The notes under the pieces are model-generated. The model did not search any database. It saw only the letters and a program-made list of their open reading frames with translations, and was not told the origin of the DNA. Both the position numbers and the translations under genes were made by a program. From Prostheceraeus crozeri (Eukaryota; Platyhelminthes; Polycladida; Euryleptidae): 64,000 nt of DNA. Location of the stretch: assembly GCA_907163375.1 (NCBI GenBank), contig CAJQUW010005372.1, forward strand, positions 30,271 to 94,270, written 5' to 3'. Of the stretch, positions 39,701 through 54,700 are shown piece after piece (the stretch's first letter is position 1; every line of letters starts with the position of its first letter).

Positions 39701-42700
39701 TGAGCGAATACGTGGTGATGACTAACTGCCCGCTGTGTCAAAATAGTGTTGGGTAGTAGTATAATATCCTATATTTTGTTAGCTGAATACATGAAGTAGT
39801 GTTGAATTTTCGTTGTAGCTTCAGTAATATTCAATAATATTCGTGAACCGGTGATGACAAGTAGATTCAAGTCAAGAAGCAAATTGTTCGTATCAGCTGT
39901 AGCTTCCAAAATTATTCATGATGACTATTCTTTTCTACTCCATTACAAGTTATGTGTAAATTGTTCACAGTATGTGAGGGGCCATATTGTGCGTTTGTCT
40001 GGCGAGGAAGTGTTGATACAAATAGGCTCATTAAGTCTTCCATTTTTATACATTTGTTTTGCGATGTTTGCTGTCGTCATGTGACCTCAGACAGTTGATT
40101 TTAATGAAATTGATTTATTCCGTGCAGCAAAACCTCTACATTTGGCCATTTTTTCAAATTAATCCTTGCCAAACGTAAATAGGTCTAAACTGAGCCGTAA
40201 TTGCTGCACTTTTAGATCCTGAAAACAGCTGTGGAGATCTCAAACTCATCAATTACTCCAGTGAAAACTTTGCCAACAGTCTGTCTTAGTGTTGAACTAT
40301 GTTTATAATGATAGCTTTCATTTCAAACATTGGTTTATGCTGATTTGTTCATGTAGACCAACCAGTCATGCACGATCATGTGTGAAAGCAAAATATTTAC
40401 ATTTTGTGATCTAACATAACTCACAAGCATGAGAATGATGGTAAACATTCAATAGATGACTTTCACTCATCATGCATCATAATGACTCTAAACTGGAAAA
40501 TCTGTTTCTCTCTGATATTTATCTTTATATTTATTTTTTATATTTTTGCGCACTCGACCTTAGTCATATTTAAACGTACTGCCTGACCTGTGCCATTCGC
40601 CCTTGAGACTGTCCTGAGAGACGAAACGCGACGGTTAGCGATTCGTTCAGCTGAACGCGATCCTTGTCTTATACTCAATAAATGAATAGATAAAAGTGAG
40701 AGAGAGATTTTACAGTTAAGAGCTACCATTTTGACTGAAGTTTTTCGTATACATATTTTGGACTTCATCAGTGACATGTAAAACAACTAACGTGAACTAG
40801 TGATTTCAATAGTGACAGCGGATTTCATTAGTGACACAGGGACTTCAAATGAAGACATCGAGAATTCAATTGATGACATAGATATTTTCATTGAGAAATG
40901 GGTCACATCAAGAGTGACATCTGGTAATTCATCAAAGATCTTGCGAAAACAGTAATGACAGCAACATTTGAATTGGTTAATTGACATTCAAATGCAAATT
41001 TGTAGCAAATGCCAATTACCACTCAATTCAGCATTGTCAATACAGACTCATCGACGAAAATGAGTTCCGTGTGATTGATGCCATTCACGACATTCAACAA
41101 CCATTCTGCATAAAATTTCCGTGCTTGCAGAATGTCCTCCCGATTTCTGTCTTGTGGGACAGTTTCTAGTTACTTCAAAACGATCAGCCGGTTTTTTAAT
41201 GTCTTAGCAATAGTTGATTCGGTAACCACTGGCTTATGTGGAAGAGCAGATCTTAATTCGGTGTTGATCTGAACCAAGGTGTATTCGGCATGTTCCTCCA
41301 CGATCTCCATCATTTTAGCAATCATCTCATTGTCAACTTTCGTGTTTCTTGCTCCACCACGTGGACGAACCACAAGCCCAGTCAGCTAAATCGCCGGATG
41401 ATTCCCCAGGCTGTTGTTCTGCCGATGCCAAGAAGTGTAGCTGTTTGAACATAATCATCACCATTTGTGAAGGCCTCAATTATCCGACGCTTGTCTTGTT
41501 CTGCAATCGACTTCTTGACATTGTGGTAGCTCAGCATTCGATAACAATGCATCCATCTGGCTTATATTTCTATTGAAATCCTAATGCCACTCTTGAACAT
41601 GCTTCATTTCTACAAAACATCACAATGTCCGAGTTGAAAGCCTTTTGTCACTCATGAAATCAGATTGTTGATAACCAACGCATTATGTCTCTATTGAAAT
41701 CAGATTGTCGCTGATGATTTCTAGGCAGTCCTTCTTGAATTCCAAAACCTGTATCTTCTGACTGGCTTCTGAAAATGCACTTGCGTATCACATGTCAGAA
41801 ATGTTAATTTAAAATAAAAGGCTCAAAGCAGTCATCGTCTTTGTTCGTTGGTTTTTTTTCTTGTGATCTATCTTGACAATATTTCCTAAAGACCTAAATA
41901 CATGCACTTACATACTTCCTGATTAGCTACCTGAAAAGTCTGTATTTGAAAATATGTGTAGGTACTATCTTTGACTTCTTTTTTAAACTTGAATGTGGAC
42001 CTACCAGCTTAGATGGAGGAATTCAGCACATCTTCAACGTTTAGAGAGGAATCTCAACAAAAAGACTGAGAGCTATTTTGGTAAAGCATTGAAGAAGTTG
42101 CATTAATAATCACTTCTGAAAAAAACATGTTTTTCAGCGTGTTTTAAACACGGCGTAATTCTCTTTTGTCAATCATGTTTTTATTTCAAAATCCCTCTAA
42201 CATTCTGAAACTTGTCAGTCGGAGGCATCCGTTGTATTATTATCCACTCGACAAACTGTTCCATTTTTAAGACAGTTGATTTCTCGGGTTTTATACCCCT
42301 GATCAAAACTTGATAAGTGATTCTAGTCAAATGTTTCAAGAGCATATTATCATTTTCTTTCAGAAAATTGGTGCTTGATAGGATGCATTAGCAATTATCC
42401 AGAAGGCAGTCGGTCAGCATATGCATGTTTTTGTGGATTATTCAAATGATGCACCTCGATTAGTTATGACATGCTAAAAGGTTTCGGACAAGAAAACTTT
42501 TGTGAAAAAAACAATAAACACTTTCCAATAAAATGGAATTACTGTCTTTTTACGGCCCGGCAATGTCTTTCTCTGCGTAGTTTACCACACTTTCAGATGA
42601 TTGATTATTATTTCTGTACATTGCTCTTCTAGAATTGCTGTGTTCTGTGGTGTCAAATATGATATGTTCTTTGTGCAGTTGTCGAAATAACGTCCGTTGG

Positions 42701-45700
42701 GGCCACATCGCGCGCACTTGATCTTCTAATCACAACCACAAAAGTAGAATAAAATGACAAACTTTATTCATGCAATGCAAACTTGAGATATGAATGCCAT
42801 TGATATGCTGCAAAGCATGGTAATAACTTGCTCTTCAATCATGATAGAATCCCCACAGAAAACTTCACGTGTAAGATCTGACGATCGACCATGCTGACCG
42901 TTTATGTTGACCAATTCGATCACAAGGGAAGTCATGCCGCAAAGACGATCATGAAACTTTTCATGAGGTAGTGGTGAATCATTGTTTTCTGATTCTTCTG
43001 AATGAACAAGCTGATTAGCTCGAATCAACATTTTTGATACTCAGTATAAAAAAAAATTAATGACAGAAGATATTGAAACACAAAATTATCTGGGGCCTGC
43101 TATTATTTCAGCATTTAGATGTAGCAGCTATTTTTCAGGTTTTGGCATTTAATTGGTGAAGATTTCTTGCAATAAAGAAGAAATAGGTTTCTGTTTCAGG
43201 AGCCTTGAGCTTTCAACGCGTTGACATAGCAGTCTGATACATACCAAAACTAGATGACGCATTACTTTTAAAAATGATTATTAACATCAGGCACAATTTT
43301 TCGCGAGCATCTGGGAATATTCTATTGTCCTCCACCATTCCAAAGATTATCGAGTTTTAATCAATAACTCAAGATTATCTAAATTCACAATTCCTACTCA
43401 TTGTACTTTGCTAAATAGCATTAGGTCTACAATTAATTGAATAGCTGTGTACTCAGAGGGACAAAGGTGACAGTTTGAACGCAATGTCTAATTTAAAAAG
43501 TCTTTACAAAACTTTTTTAAAACCAATTTTTCAAAATTGAATGATTTCCGTATTTTGGCCAGCTATCTATTAGTCAGTGGCGCATACCAGCATTTTTATA
43601 GAAATACTCCATGAAGGATCATTGTGATTAGATTCAATTCGTCAAAGCTAGAGCAATAACATGTTCATTTCATGCTTAGACAATAAATCTGTCTTGTTAT
43701 AGAGATTTGATAAAGTTTATCGATAAGCCAGATTACTTGTTTAGACATGAAATAAGTAGTACTATAAAGTGCCTTATTATCAAATGCAGAATATAATTCG
43801 CACTCAATGTGGCTGCGTTCAACGTGTCACCCAAGCATTTCTGGTTTTCATTAACACTTCTATCTCGTTTCATTTACGCTCTTATCTTATTACCTCAAAT
43901 GCTGATGTCATGAACTGTCATTGAAACTTTGCTCTTCAGGATTTGGCATCAAACAGCCCGTTGGACATGTCGATTTCTATCCTAATGGTGGTGAAGAGCA
44001 GACGGATTGCTCCCGGAATCCCATCACTCAAATCATTATCGAAGGCATAACAAACGGTTCGTAACTTCATGAAAGCTTCCCCACATTATATTGCATTATT
44101 AAGAGAGCTCATCACATTCCGAGACTGATTTAATATTGATCATAAAAGTAGTCTGGAATTATGATGGTCAAAATGATGCTACATTATTGATTTTCCTACA
44201 ATCTCATTCATTGTATCATTTTTGACCAAGTAGGATGCTTTCAGTCACGTCAGATCAATACGCAGACAATTTAGTTTGAATTAGTGCTAAAATGAGAGCA
44301 AGGTTCGAAGTGCAAAGAAAGTCCTCTAACCATCAGTCGAGTGAGTTCTGCTAGCGGTCATATAATGCAGTAACCACCGATTAATGGGCTCAAAAGCCGA
44401 TAAATAGGCAATCTTCTTGTTGCTGTTCGTGCAGTGAGTAATGACACTGAACTCACCGAGTAAGAGACCGAAAAAGAAATCAAAGCAGTATTGGTGAGCC
44501 AGATACAAGCATACATACGTGAAAGTGAATACCAGAGAAACGCTTGCAAGTGCTGAAGAGTAGGAAAGGTAAGAAAGTTGACACAGGAGGGTGGGGCATG
44601 TGGTTAACATGTGCACTCTAAATCGCTCAATACCAATCACATACGAAGGATGCATACCAAAATATTTTTGGTATATTTCTGTATTCTTCTTTTATATTAT
44701 ATTGTATGCATTTCGTAATTTTATTTTTTGTGTCTGGTAAGCTTTAAAGACATACTAAACATATACAGACACAAAGCAAAGAAAGCAACAAATGTTTCTA
44801 ATAACTGTTGATTTACGGCCTTTTTGTCATAAAGATCTCACTAATGTTACTGTTACCTGTTTTGTAAGATAATATGAGATAAGACATCACTACTTTCAAA
44901 CTTTCAATAGTGAATTCGTAAGTAATACACGTAAGTCCTAAGGCATACTCAAAAAAATCACTCAGTACACAAACATCAACAATTTATTAATAATATGTTA
45001 GAATTTATATTAATAAGTAAATAAAAATCAGAAATAAAAACACATATTATAATTCCATAACGGCAAAAATAGTATTTGCGTTTAGATAATAAATATCAAC
45101 CTGCTTTTTATGAGACCAGATATCGTCAGCCTGTTCACGGAGTTAACTGCCTGGGTTCATAAAAGTAGAACATACGAACGGTCCCGTTACAGTTTGCTAC
45201 GCAATAGCAACGACGACATCGTCTTGCACATAAAATTCACAAAAAATCCTTCATAAAAAAAAATAAATTCTATCAACAAAAATAACAGCGAAAATAATAA
45301 AACAGTGGAATGTATATTATTTTGGTATGTAAATGCAAATATCCGCATACTAAAAGACTAAAAGGCTGGTCATATTTCACACATACGATCGGATATAAAA
45401 TTATCAAACGGTCCTCGTATTAATTGTAACATACCAACAAACAACCCAGATTGTAAAACAACCAATCACAGATAGAATAGTTCGTATCGCAAACACACCA
45501 ACTCACAAACGAAAAGTAATGAAATTCGTAAAAAAGCATACCAATCTCTGTATCAATATACGAATGTATGTGTAATGTTATGTTAGTTTTCACATGGTAT
45601 GTTGGGAATATAATTTGTAATGTAGTTAAACATTGTTTTGATATTTTCTTAACAGTTTAAATATGCTAAATCAAATAAACCAAAATCAAACTCGGATGAA

Positions 45701-48700
45701 AGGCTGAGTGTATGCTTTGAATTTTAAAATTTCTACCAAAGTGGCTCAATGTGCCTATGTTTGGGGCACATTGAACCACCTCGGGGGAACATTGAACCAC
45801 TTCTCCTGTTCAACTTTATTAGACTTTATGGATCAGATCCATAGGTTCAGTTCATGAATTATCAAAATCAAGTAAAGAACTCTTTGCTTGAGATTGTTAT
45901 TGTCAAAAATTATGGCATACGTTTGATATGAAAAAATACATGCTAATTTCTGAAAGAAAAATGCCTAGTTCTCAGATCAATAGCATTATTCATGACAGAA
46001 GTGCCGTGGTAGGAGCATTAATTCTAAGAGTATTGATACACAGTTTACATTTATCATTGTGATCATCAATTAATGCATGCCTGTAAGCATGGCGCACCAC
46101 ATGTTGACATGTAGGACAGGAGTACGCCTAAGAAAAAAGGTTGAGAGATCACCAAGCACCAAGACAAGAAGCGTTAACAGTTCAATTTATTTGGCCACCA
46201 AGGGAGGCTCCAGTGTATTCAAAGCCATAATTTGATTGAGATCACTGATTTATGTCAATTCATCAATTAATTGTTTCAATATATATTCATCGTCATGCTG
46301 CCCCGGTGCTTTGATTTCGAAAAGAGTTACATAGCACAAAAACGAATACCATACCTGTTCAAATATTTCTAAATAGTCAATTAGATGGCGTGCAGACCTT
46401 TTCGTGGCATAATCACATGTCAAAACTTGCAATTCACTTCGTTCACTCAATAAAAGAAAACATGAGCATCGAAGTGGAGTACTATAAACCATGTTCAAAG
46501 TGTCCAATCTTGGGTGGTTCAATGTGCCCACATCGCCAACTTTTCAAAAACGTGCTCGTGTCGAAATAAGGCTGCGCTCAAACAGTTTTTAACTAATAAA
46601 TTAATGAAACGGATGAAGAAAACTTGAGAAAAATGCTGTCACATAAAAATATACGCGAGTTGTTGGCTACATTAAAATAAAGGTTCTAATTTTCTGAAAA
46701 TTTACTTTTTCTTTGAAATTTTGGGAAATCCTGTGAAAAAATGATGGAGAGCATAAACAATTGAAATTATCAGAGGAATCATGTTTATTTGTTACAATAG
46801 GCAATATCTTAAAGCATAAAGTTTCCACTATTTATAGTTTCGTAGAAAAAGCCATTCAATGTGCCCCATTCTCCCCTACTCAGGAGCGTAGCCTCCAAGC
46901 ATCAGACTCCTGGAAATTTGACGTCCTGTTGTATGCAAAAATACATACAACAGGACATTTAGCATTCAGTTTGAAGCGAAGGAGTAGGCCAACACCGTGG
47001 GGTACGTTTATGAAGACTTTGTAATTCTGATTCATATACATGTAAGTTCGTGATCAATATCTACAGGCTAGTCAAATTGAGAAAATCAGGGTTTTTGCAA
47101 ACCAGTGCACTTTCCATGGACATTTCCTTTTCTGTTGGCATCCACTCTCCAAAAGTATGAAGCTGATGTCTTAAGATCAGTACACTATTTAGAAATATCA
47201 ATTAAAGATAGATTAAAAAATATTTCTCCGTGCATCGGCAGTATACAAGGGGTTGAAGCAGGTTCAGAAGCGTAGTACGTCGTTGATGGGCTCGCCGCTT
47301 ATCGGACTGACTTAGTTTCGGGTCGAATGTGGGCCGATTGGCCGACGACTATCAGCCTTTAGTGTGCCTACTATGCCTTTACTTTTCTTCAACTATTTTT
47401 AGAAATCAAGCTAGCTTCTTGTGGTGAACAAGGATGGACCTAATCAACTACTTGATGGATAAGTGCGCTTTGAATTGCTTCGTTGCTCATGGTGAAATGT
47501 ATTGCCTTCGCGATACTGCATGCGAGCTCTTTGGCATTGAAGCTGAGATTGCCTGTGCCCGACTATCTCCTGAAAAGACTTTGTCGCTTGAAACGTCGGG
47601 AGATGTGCTCCACATTTTACCTTCTATCCAGTTTTGAACGGCTAATTAATTTGGAAAAGAGAAAATCTTTTGACCTTGATTTAACAAAATGGAAAAGCTG
47701 CTTTGAGCCAGCCACTATTCATTTGCAGTCTTCTTCCCAAAATATCAGGACGCCTTCCAGGTTCATTTTCTTCCCTAGATTTTCACTCCTGCATCCATCG
47801 ATTGGCCTTTTCTGCTCTTTCCACATTGATGATCTGATTGTATTTTGTGTCTGCGTCCCTCGCGCTACGGACACTCAGAATACAGGTGGTCTTTCATTTT
47901 AGTGAAACCTCTTCCATCCACACCTTACTCGCACACCACTCAGCCACGTCGGATTCACCTGTGGGACTAAACAGAAGACGGTAATAGAAGGATTTAATTA
48001 AGCCGCTGTACTGGCATCTCCCACAATTTACCCTTCAAGAGAATTTGGACTGCTCCAAGTTGTTTAGAGCACATTCGGCACACGAAATAAAGTGCACCAC
48101 GTTCTAACCACTACATATTTTGTAACTCAAGTGGTGTACATGATAATTTAAAAAATAATGCATCTGTTTTGAACCGACGTACAGATTAATAATTTGTTTT
48201 GTAGGTGTGAAATGGGTTGTTGCCTGTGACCACTTGAGAGTCTATAGATTATACACGGAATCTATTACCCATACCTCCTGTCCATTTCGAGGCTATCCAT
48301 GCAGAGATTACGAAGAATTTCAGGTAAGAGAAGTTGTTCGAATCTGATCTTGATTTTAGCAAGAGACATTTGCTTAAACTCCATGAGAAGAATAGAATTA
48401 TGAAACATGTTTGTCGATAAAATGAATAATTTATTTCCTTTCTTGGACATGAGATAGAATAATTGAAACAAATTACATCAAAAATTACTTTAAGTATAGA
48501 AATATGATCGTCATTTGACATGAACTGACTCTGAATATTGCGTATTTGAACAAAATCTCGCAATCCCAATCCCCTAGAGAATCGGTCGAAATGACAAACA
48601 GATGATGACATTGTTTTCTGATATATCGAATAGAGAAGGCAATTTCTTTGAAATTTTTATTGAATATTTATTTGTAAAGACCTTTAAAAGAATTTGACTA

Positions 48701-51700
48701 CGCCTATTGAATATTACTAAACGGTAGATTGCGGCTGACATATCAATTTCTGCTTGAGGTTTTTCAATACAAAATTCGCTGCACTGACTTCATATTTTCA
48801 TCAAATGGATACAATAATTCCGACAACAAACCATCAAATAATGACGCCAGTCAAGTTTCAAAACATTGTGGCGATATTCAATGCATTGGATGAAAATGAA
48901 AGTAGAAAAATGATAAGCGATAGCGTGCGATCATGCGTACGATGCATGCCATCATTTTCGTGCAACTCTTTTATAGCGGTACTCATTTTTTTGTGTGCAT
49001 CATTCCGGTTTGTTACCAAATTATCATGAAATGTTGATGATGATAAATGCAAACAATGAAATTGAAGAACTATGGAGGGACTCAATCGAAGAGGTCTGCG
49101 AGATACAAATATTTCTTTAGATTGGATCAAATGTTGAAACATTGTGAATATGTGGACTAAAATGCAAGAGTTTCAGAAAATCGGTATCTGTGTGGTCGAC
49201 CATCAAGATAAGAAATCAAATGTTTGAATATTTATCTCTAGAACTAATCTCTAAATAATTGATTATTAATGTCTGAATATTATTGTCCTGGAAAGAAATG
49301 AAGCATTGTATCATAAAGTAGGGATATAGGCTATAGGTACGTAGAGTGTCGACTCAAGAAAATATCTGTATACAGTGAAAATTTTTATATAAAAAGATTC
49401 AGTTTTTTGCGGCGATTACGTTCCCGTGGTCCAAAAAAATATTTGAACAGTTTTAAAAAAGTCAAAATTTTGCCAATTTATATACTATTGAGATGACGCC
49501 CCTATATAAGTAGTATAAAACAATTTGGATATCAAAAGGAATGAATATTTGCTGATAAATATCCTAAATTATAATAATCCATGAGCGGAAATTAAGTTGA
49601 TTATCAAGGGAATTGCATGAACCGCATTATAGCGGAAGTCTTATTAAGTGGAAGCGATATTATTCGTGCTTTATTGGCTAGAATTTCAAGTTTTTGATTC
49701 AATTTTCACCGGCATGACATTATGATTCACTAAATTCATGTTTCATTTCTAGAATCTGAATAGTGATGCGGAACAATTTACATTTTTCAAAGTTAAATGA
49801 AGTCATTGTCTTTGATTATGTGTTTTGCTGTGACAGTGGCAGGTTTCCTGTGTTATGATCACGCTTAAGCAAATACTCTTGAAGTTGACCAAGAATGTAA
49901 TAGGAACCCATCGAATTGCTAATTTAACAAGCATTAAATCTCCAAGGCTGTCATGACACTGAGAATCTGTAAAATACCATCATTCCTTCTTCATTACTAT
50001 CATGATCACTCAATTCCGTGGCAATTTCTTCAAAACTGCAAAATTTGCATATCTCACATTTGGTAACAATTACCAACTATATCCCCCTCAAGTTCACTTA
50101 ATAAAATCGAAAGTGTATAGACATGGGGATTTAATAAATGCGGAGTTACCACTCTACCTAATATACTTACTCTATGCATTGCATCATTTAATCGTGATAA
50201 TCATTGACATGTGTCTGCATTGAATCCTGATCTTGAATATGCACCCAACTGTTTCTAAACTCATTTCTAAAACTGATTTTGATTTTGTCTCATCAGCTCA
50301 GGCGTGCCGCAACGACTATTTGATACATTTTGAAACAAAGATTTTGATTCAACATTTCGAAACAATGTAGTCAACATGCGGCAGACCTTTGTAACCAAAG
50401 GAAAGGTGATGTCAACAAGATTCCAATGGTGCCACCCTTGCGATGCTAATAAAATATTTGAAGCCAGCTGCGGCGACAAATTGGTCAACATAATGCGATA
50501 AGGGCTGAACATTACTCCATGTACACTGTACAGCAACAGAAAGACAAAAGCATACTGCCAGCGTGTTTTGCAAGTTCCAGATAAGGTCCATTCACACCGG
50601 ACACGAAGCAGCGCGGCTCGTCCTCACGCGTCAGAATTTCCGCTGTGAACCTTAATAAACCTATGGAGCTGTGCCCACCGGATGCGGCTAATTAAGGTTC
50701 TGAGCAAAAATTCTGACTCGTGATGACACGCCGCGCCGCGTCCATTGTGAATGGACCTTCAGACTGTCAATAAGGAAAAATCAGTTACCGGCACTTGTAC
50801 ACAAAGCCTTTTATGAGGAGCCGCAGAGCATTGAGTTATTATACATTTCATGGACTCTTATACTGTATAACAGTATCAAAGTAACTAAATAATTTTACTT
50901 TTTCAAATTGTCGGCAGTTTTCAAAATGCTTGGTCGTTTCATATGAATTGCTTTTGAATGTACGTGTATAGTGAATCATTGAAATTTAACTAAACTAATA
51001 AGCTGAGACAGTCATCAAAAGAGGCTGTGAAGGTTTCGAACATTATCTTTGGAAAATAAAGGCATCGACCATTTTCGTGGAATTGCTAATGTTTGCAAAT
51101 ATGCAATGGAAGCATCCACGTCACTAAGGAAATTGATGTTCTTTCATTGAAGCAGTAGCACGGACAATTTCAGTGCTCCAAGAGCAACGACATTCTTTTG
51201 TTGCCTGTCAATTGTGAGACGTATTTTCTCATGCTGTCTCGCTACAGGTAACTGCTAATTGATGTAATAATGACATGACGTAAAGATGCCGATGATACCA
51301 AGGAATGACTGAACCTTCACCTGCACCCGTTTCATGATGATCTTAAAGATTATAGGATACCAGTTCGCTTGTGCATAGAATGGAATGATGTCCTCAGACT
51401 TCAACAAATCCCTTACAAGACTGACGATCCCTTATAAGCTAGCACGAAACACAGCGTCTACGGCTGGCAAAGAGGTTTTTTTTAAAAAAAAGACCAATGC
51501 GTGCAGAGCACGTCGTACATGAATTGTTCAAAGTCACCACGATTGGGAAGACATCATTGGAGCATGTTTAGATTGTACATGCAGAGCACGTCATGGTGAC
51601 TTCCGCCAATGTCATGAATTTCACTTTGGTCGCATGGGGTTAAATTGTTGAAGTCTGAAGACATCTTTCTATAGCATTCTTTCCGTGTTAGCTAAGTGAA

Positions 51701-54700
51701 AAGGAGCGAGCTCGTCTCCACCAAGTTCTGCGTCAGACGTGAGCGGTCAAGGTTGGTGTCTCATAGATTTGATTGTTTTTCTGTAGCGAACTTGCAAATT
51801 TTATGAAGAAATAGAGAATGTAAGCAATCACAACAACAAGATTGCTTCGATTGCCTTGCGATTCAAGGAAGCCTTAGAATCTAATATCTACCAATGATGA
51901 AATTCTATCAAATTTACTAATGCTATTAACGATAATCAGCCAAAACTGCCTTTCAATAAGCAATTCAACTACAAAGATTTTCACAGTTCGTCCATATGGG
52001 AGAATAATTTTGTCTGAGAGAAAAATATCAACTTATTTTGTTCCCTTTGTTTGACTGAAAGTTTTTCTTTTTGAACCAAACAGTTGATATCCTTTAGATT
52101 GTTCTGATTACATTGTTGCATTTTTTTCTATAAAGATGAAATTCTTAAGACATTTACACACTACATTTGAAAATATTATCGAATATTATTTATGATGAAA
52201 AAAATAGAAAACTTTAAACATGATAACAGAATGTGCCTTACTTCACTTTTATGTGTTCTTTTTAATTAATGAAGGAAATGAGCAAATGGTAGATCACAAT
52301 GCCAGGAAAACGACGTGTACACCACACTCTGGCCAACTAACTTACTGCGATGAATGCGTGATGTATTCTTCATTGAAACTATTTATTTCGATTAATTCTA
52401 TCAGTTTTTGCAATCACTGATATCTATGGATCAGTGTTACAGCTGTGAAGTTCCTCTACGCAGGAGAGCATTTTCTGTCATTATGGAAAACAACATGTTG
52501 ACAGAATTTTATTGTAAGTGTGGAGGAAATTCAGGATAAGAGACATCATTAAATCCGTCTTCTCATAATAATTTTCGTTACATGTTTGCAGTTGAGCAGT
52601 TTGACAATCATAAACAACGACAAATTACTTGTCACACAGCAGAGCGTTATGTTTTTCATTAACATATCAGGCATTTTATGAACACTTTTATTATGCTCGT
52701 TAAGCTACGAATTGCAATTCTTTTATTTTTCATTATAAATTTGTCACAAATGCCGGTCTGAGAATCTTTCATCTCGAATCTGACATTTCTTTATGAAAGT
52801 GTGAAAATTATGATTTCATAGCAAAGAGTTTTATGCTGCATTCAGAGCTGCTTCAGGCTTGCCATAACAGATAAACGTCTTCACTGTACATGTACATATC
52901 TGACTCTTTATCTTGAAAAATCAAAATAGACTGTATAAATTTGACTCTGTGAACTGAATCGTTTGTGGCTATGAAATCAAGAACGGAAATTGTCTTTTCC
53001 AGTATGATATTTTTATTATGCCAGTTATATACACAACACACGCATAATACTTTGCAGAAATTTGTGGTTGTACTTGAGTGACATTGCCGACGATAGGATA
53101 TGTAAATAATGTACTATGTTATTCATAAGAGGATTTTATTTCATCCTTTCTGGCAGAGGCGTAGATATAGCGTATATATTTCTACATAGCGTAGCAAAAA
53201 TGAAAAATGCAAATGGAAATTAATATCCAAAAAAGTACCAGAGAATTTCAAAGTGAACACCAATACATAAATTAAAGCTGCCGATGCATTTCGTCGAGTT
53301 CCTCGACTTTTCAAACACGTGTAATACACGTGTTTTGTGTTCAGATAATACACGTGTACAAATACACCAAAATTACACTCCTTTTACACGACTTAAAATT
53401 TAATGCTAGTTTATTTTGGCGTTTCATCCTTTTATTATTTCGAACATACTCAACCTCTAGATTGCTTCGAAATTTGTTCTGAATTCATATCTGCATCATA
53501 TTACCTCCTAGCTATTCTGAACAGTTAAGCGTTTCTTAACATATATTTGCTCTAAGTATGTATAACACACATAAATCGCTTTAAATGGTCGGACAAATGT
53601 GAAATCTATAGCCCATAACTGGAAAGTTTATAAGACACCGAATAAGTAAAAGCACCATTTTTTGGAGAAAAAGACTATCACATTAGAATCTGTAAATCAC
53701 AGGAATTCACAAATATTCCGGATCTAGCCAAAACCATCTCATCCACTTCAATGATGTCTGACTTCATAAGTAGCTTTATTCCACAGTTCATAAATCCAAA
53801 TTTCCAATCAGGAGTTGAGGAAATGTTATGAAAATTCATCCAGGTGGCAATCAATCCTGGAAATAAATTGAAAATAAAGTTATAAATACGTGTCATTTAC
53901 GTGAGAAAGAAATTTTTATCATTAAAGATTGTGACAAAAGCTCTGCAAGTAATCGGTATAATTTGATTCAATTCAATAATTAATTAATTAATTAAATTCA
54001 ATCTAAAGCAACGATAGGATTCATCAGATGCTCACTTTTTGAAATCTGATGCATTTCTTACACAAGGAAACTGCAGAAATGTAGAATGACAAAAAAAGAA
54101 ATTAATCAAACCAATAATTTGTAATTCACAATAAGAATGAAAAAGCTTATCACTTGGCTGATATAATCCGTCATCAATGTTAGATATAATTCCCTAATTA
54201 TTTATCCAAACTTCAGTTGCTCCTAGCGTTTCATTAGTGCAATTTTCCAAGTTACACCGTGTGAATTATTTCTACATTAATTTGATGTTTTGTTTATTAA
54301 ATGTTTTGCAATCCATCTCTAGATCAATTCATATTTCAGAAATCTCATAATTAGATAAATTTTTCCACGTCTATTCTAAATCATCTCCCATCTAAATCAG
54401 AGAGTGATACAATAGGACAGCTACGTGTGAATGAATTATCCTCAGCAAAAGTCAGGAACTAAATAATGATAACGAATTAAGGACAATTAAGGTATGTTTT
54501 GATTTTATGGACAGGTTGATTCTTAGTCAAAGGTCTTCTTCCTATGGTCTTGAAACTCGTTTTTATTGATCTGTCTCAGGAAAGGTTCTAAATGAAATTT
54601 ATTTAAATAACTTAGCGTTCTCAGCAGCAGCATCTGAAACCGATGTCTCTGTTAAAATTCTAGCCGGAAAATCAATGTTTTTTTCTATTTACTGTCAGGC

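Noticed and set aside
41349-41576. 75-codon plus-strand ORF
   Set aside because: It is a shadow of the minus-strand transposase fragment.
44056-44062. GTAACT as the exon 6 donor
   Set aside because: It would shift the frame into exon 7. The GTTCGT donor four bases earlier preserves the conserved reading.
44326-44655. 109-codon hydrophobic ORF as a membrane protein gene
   Set aside because: Lies in a lipase intron, overlaps a second frame, and shows no signal peptide or family motif.
47434-47902. Overlapping ORFs in lipase intron 6 as an extra lipase exon
   Set aside because: Exon 6 joins exon 7 in phase and no homologous lipase segment is missing there.
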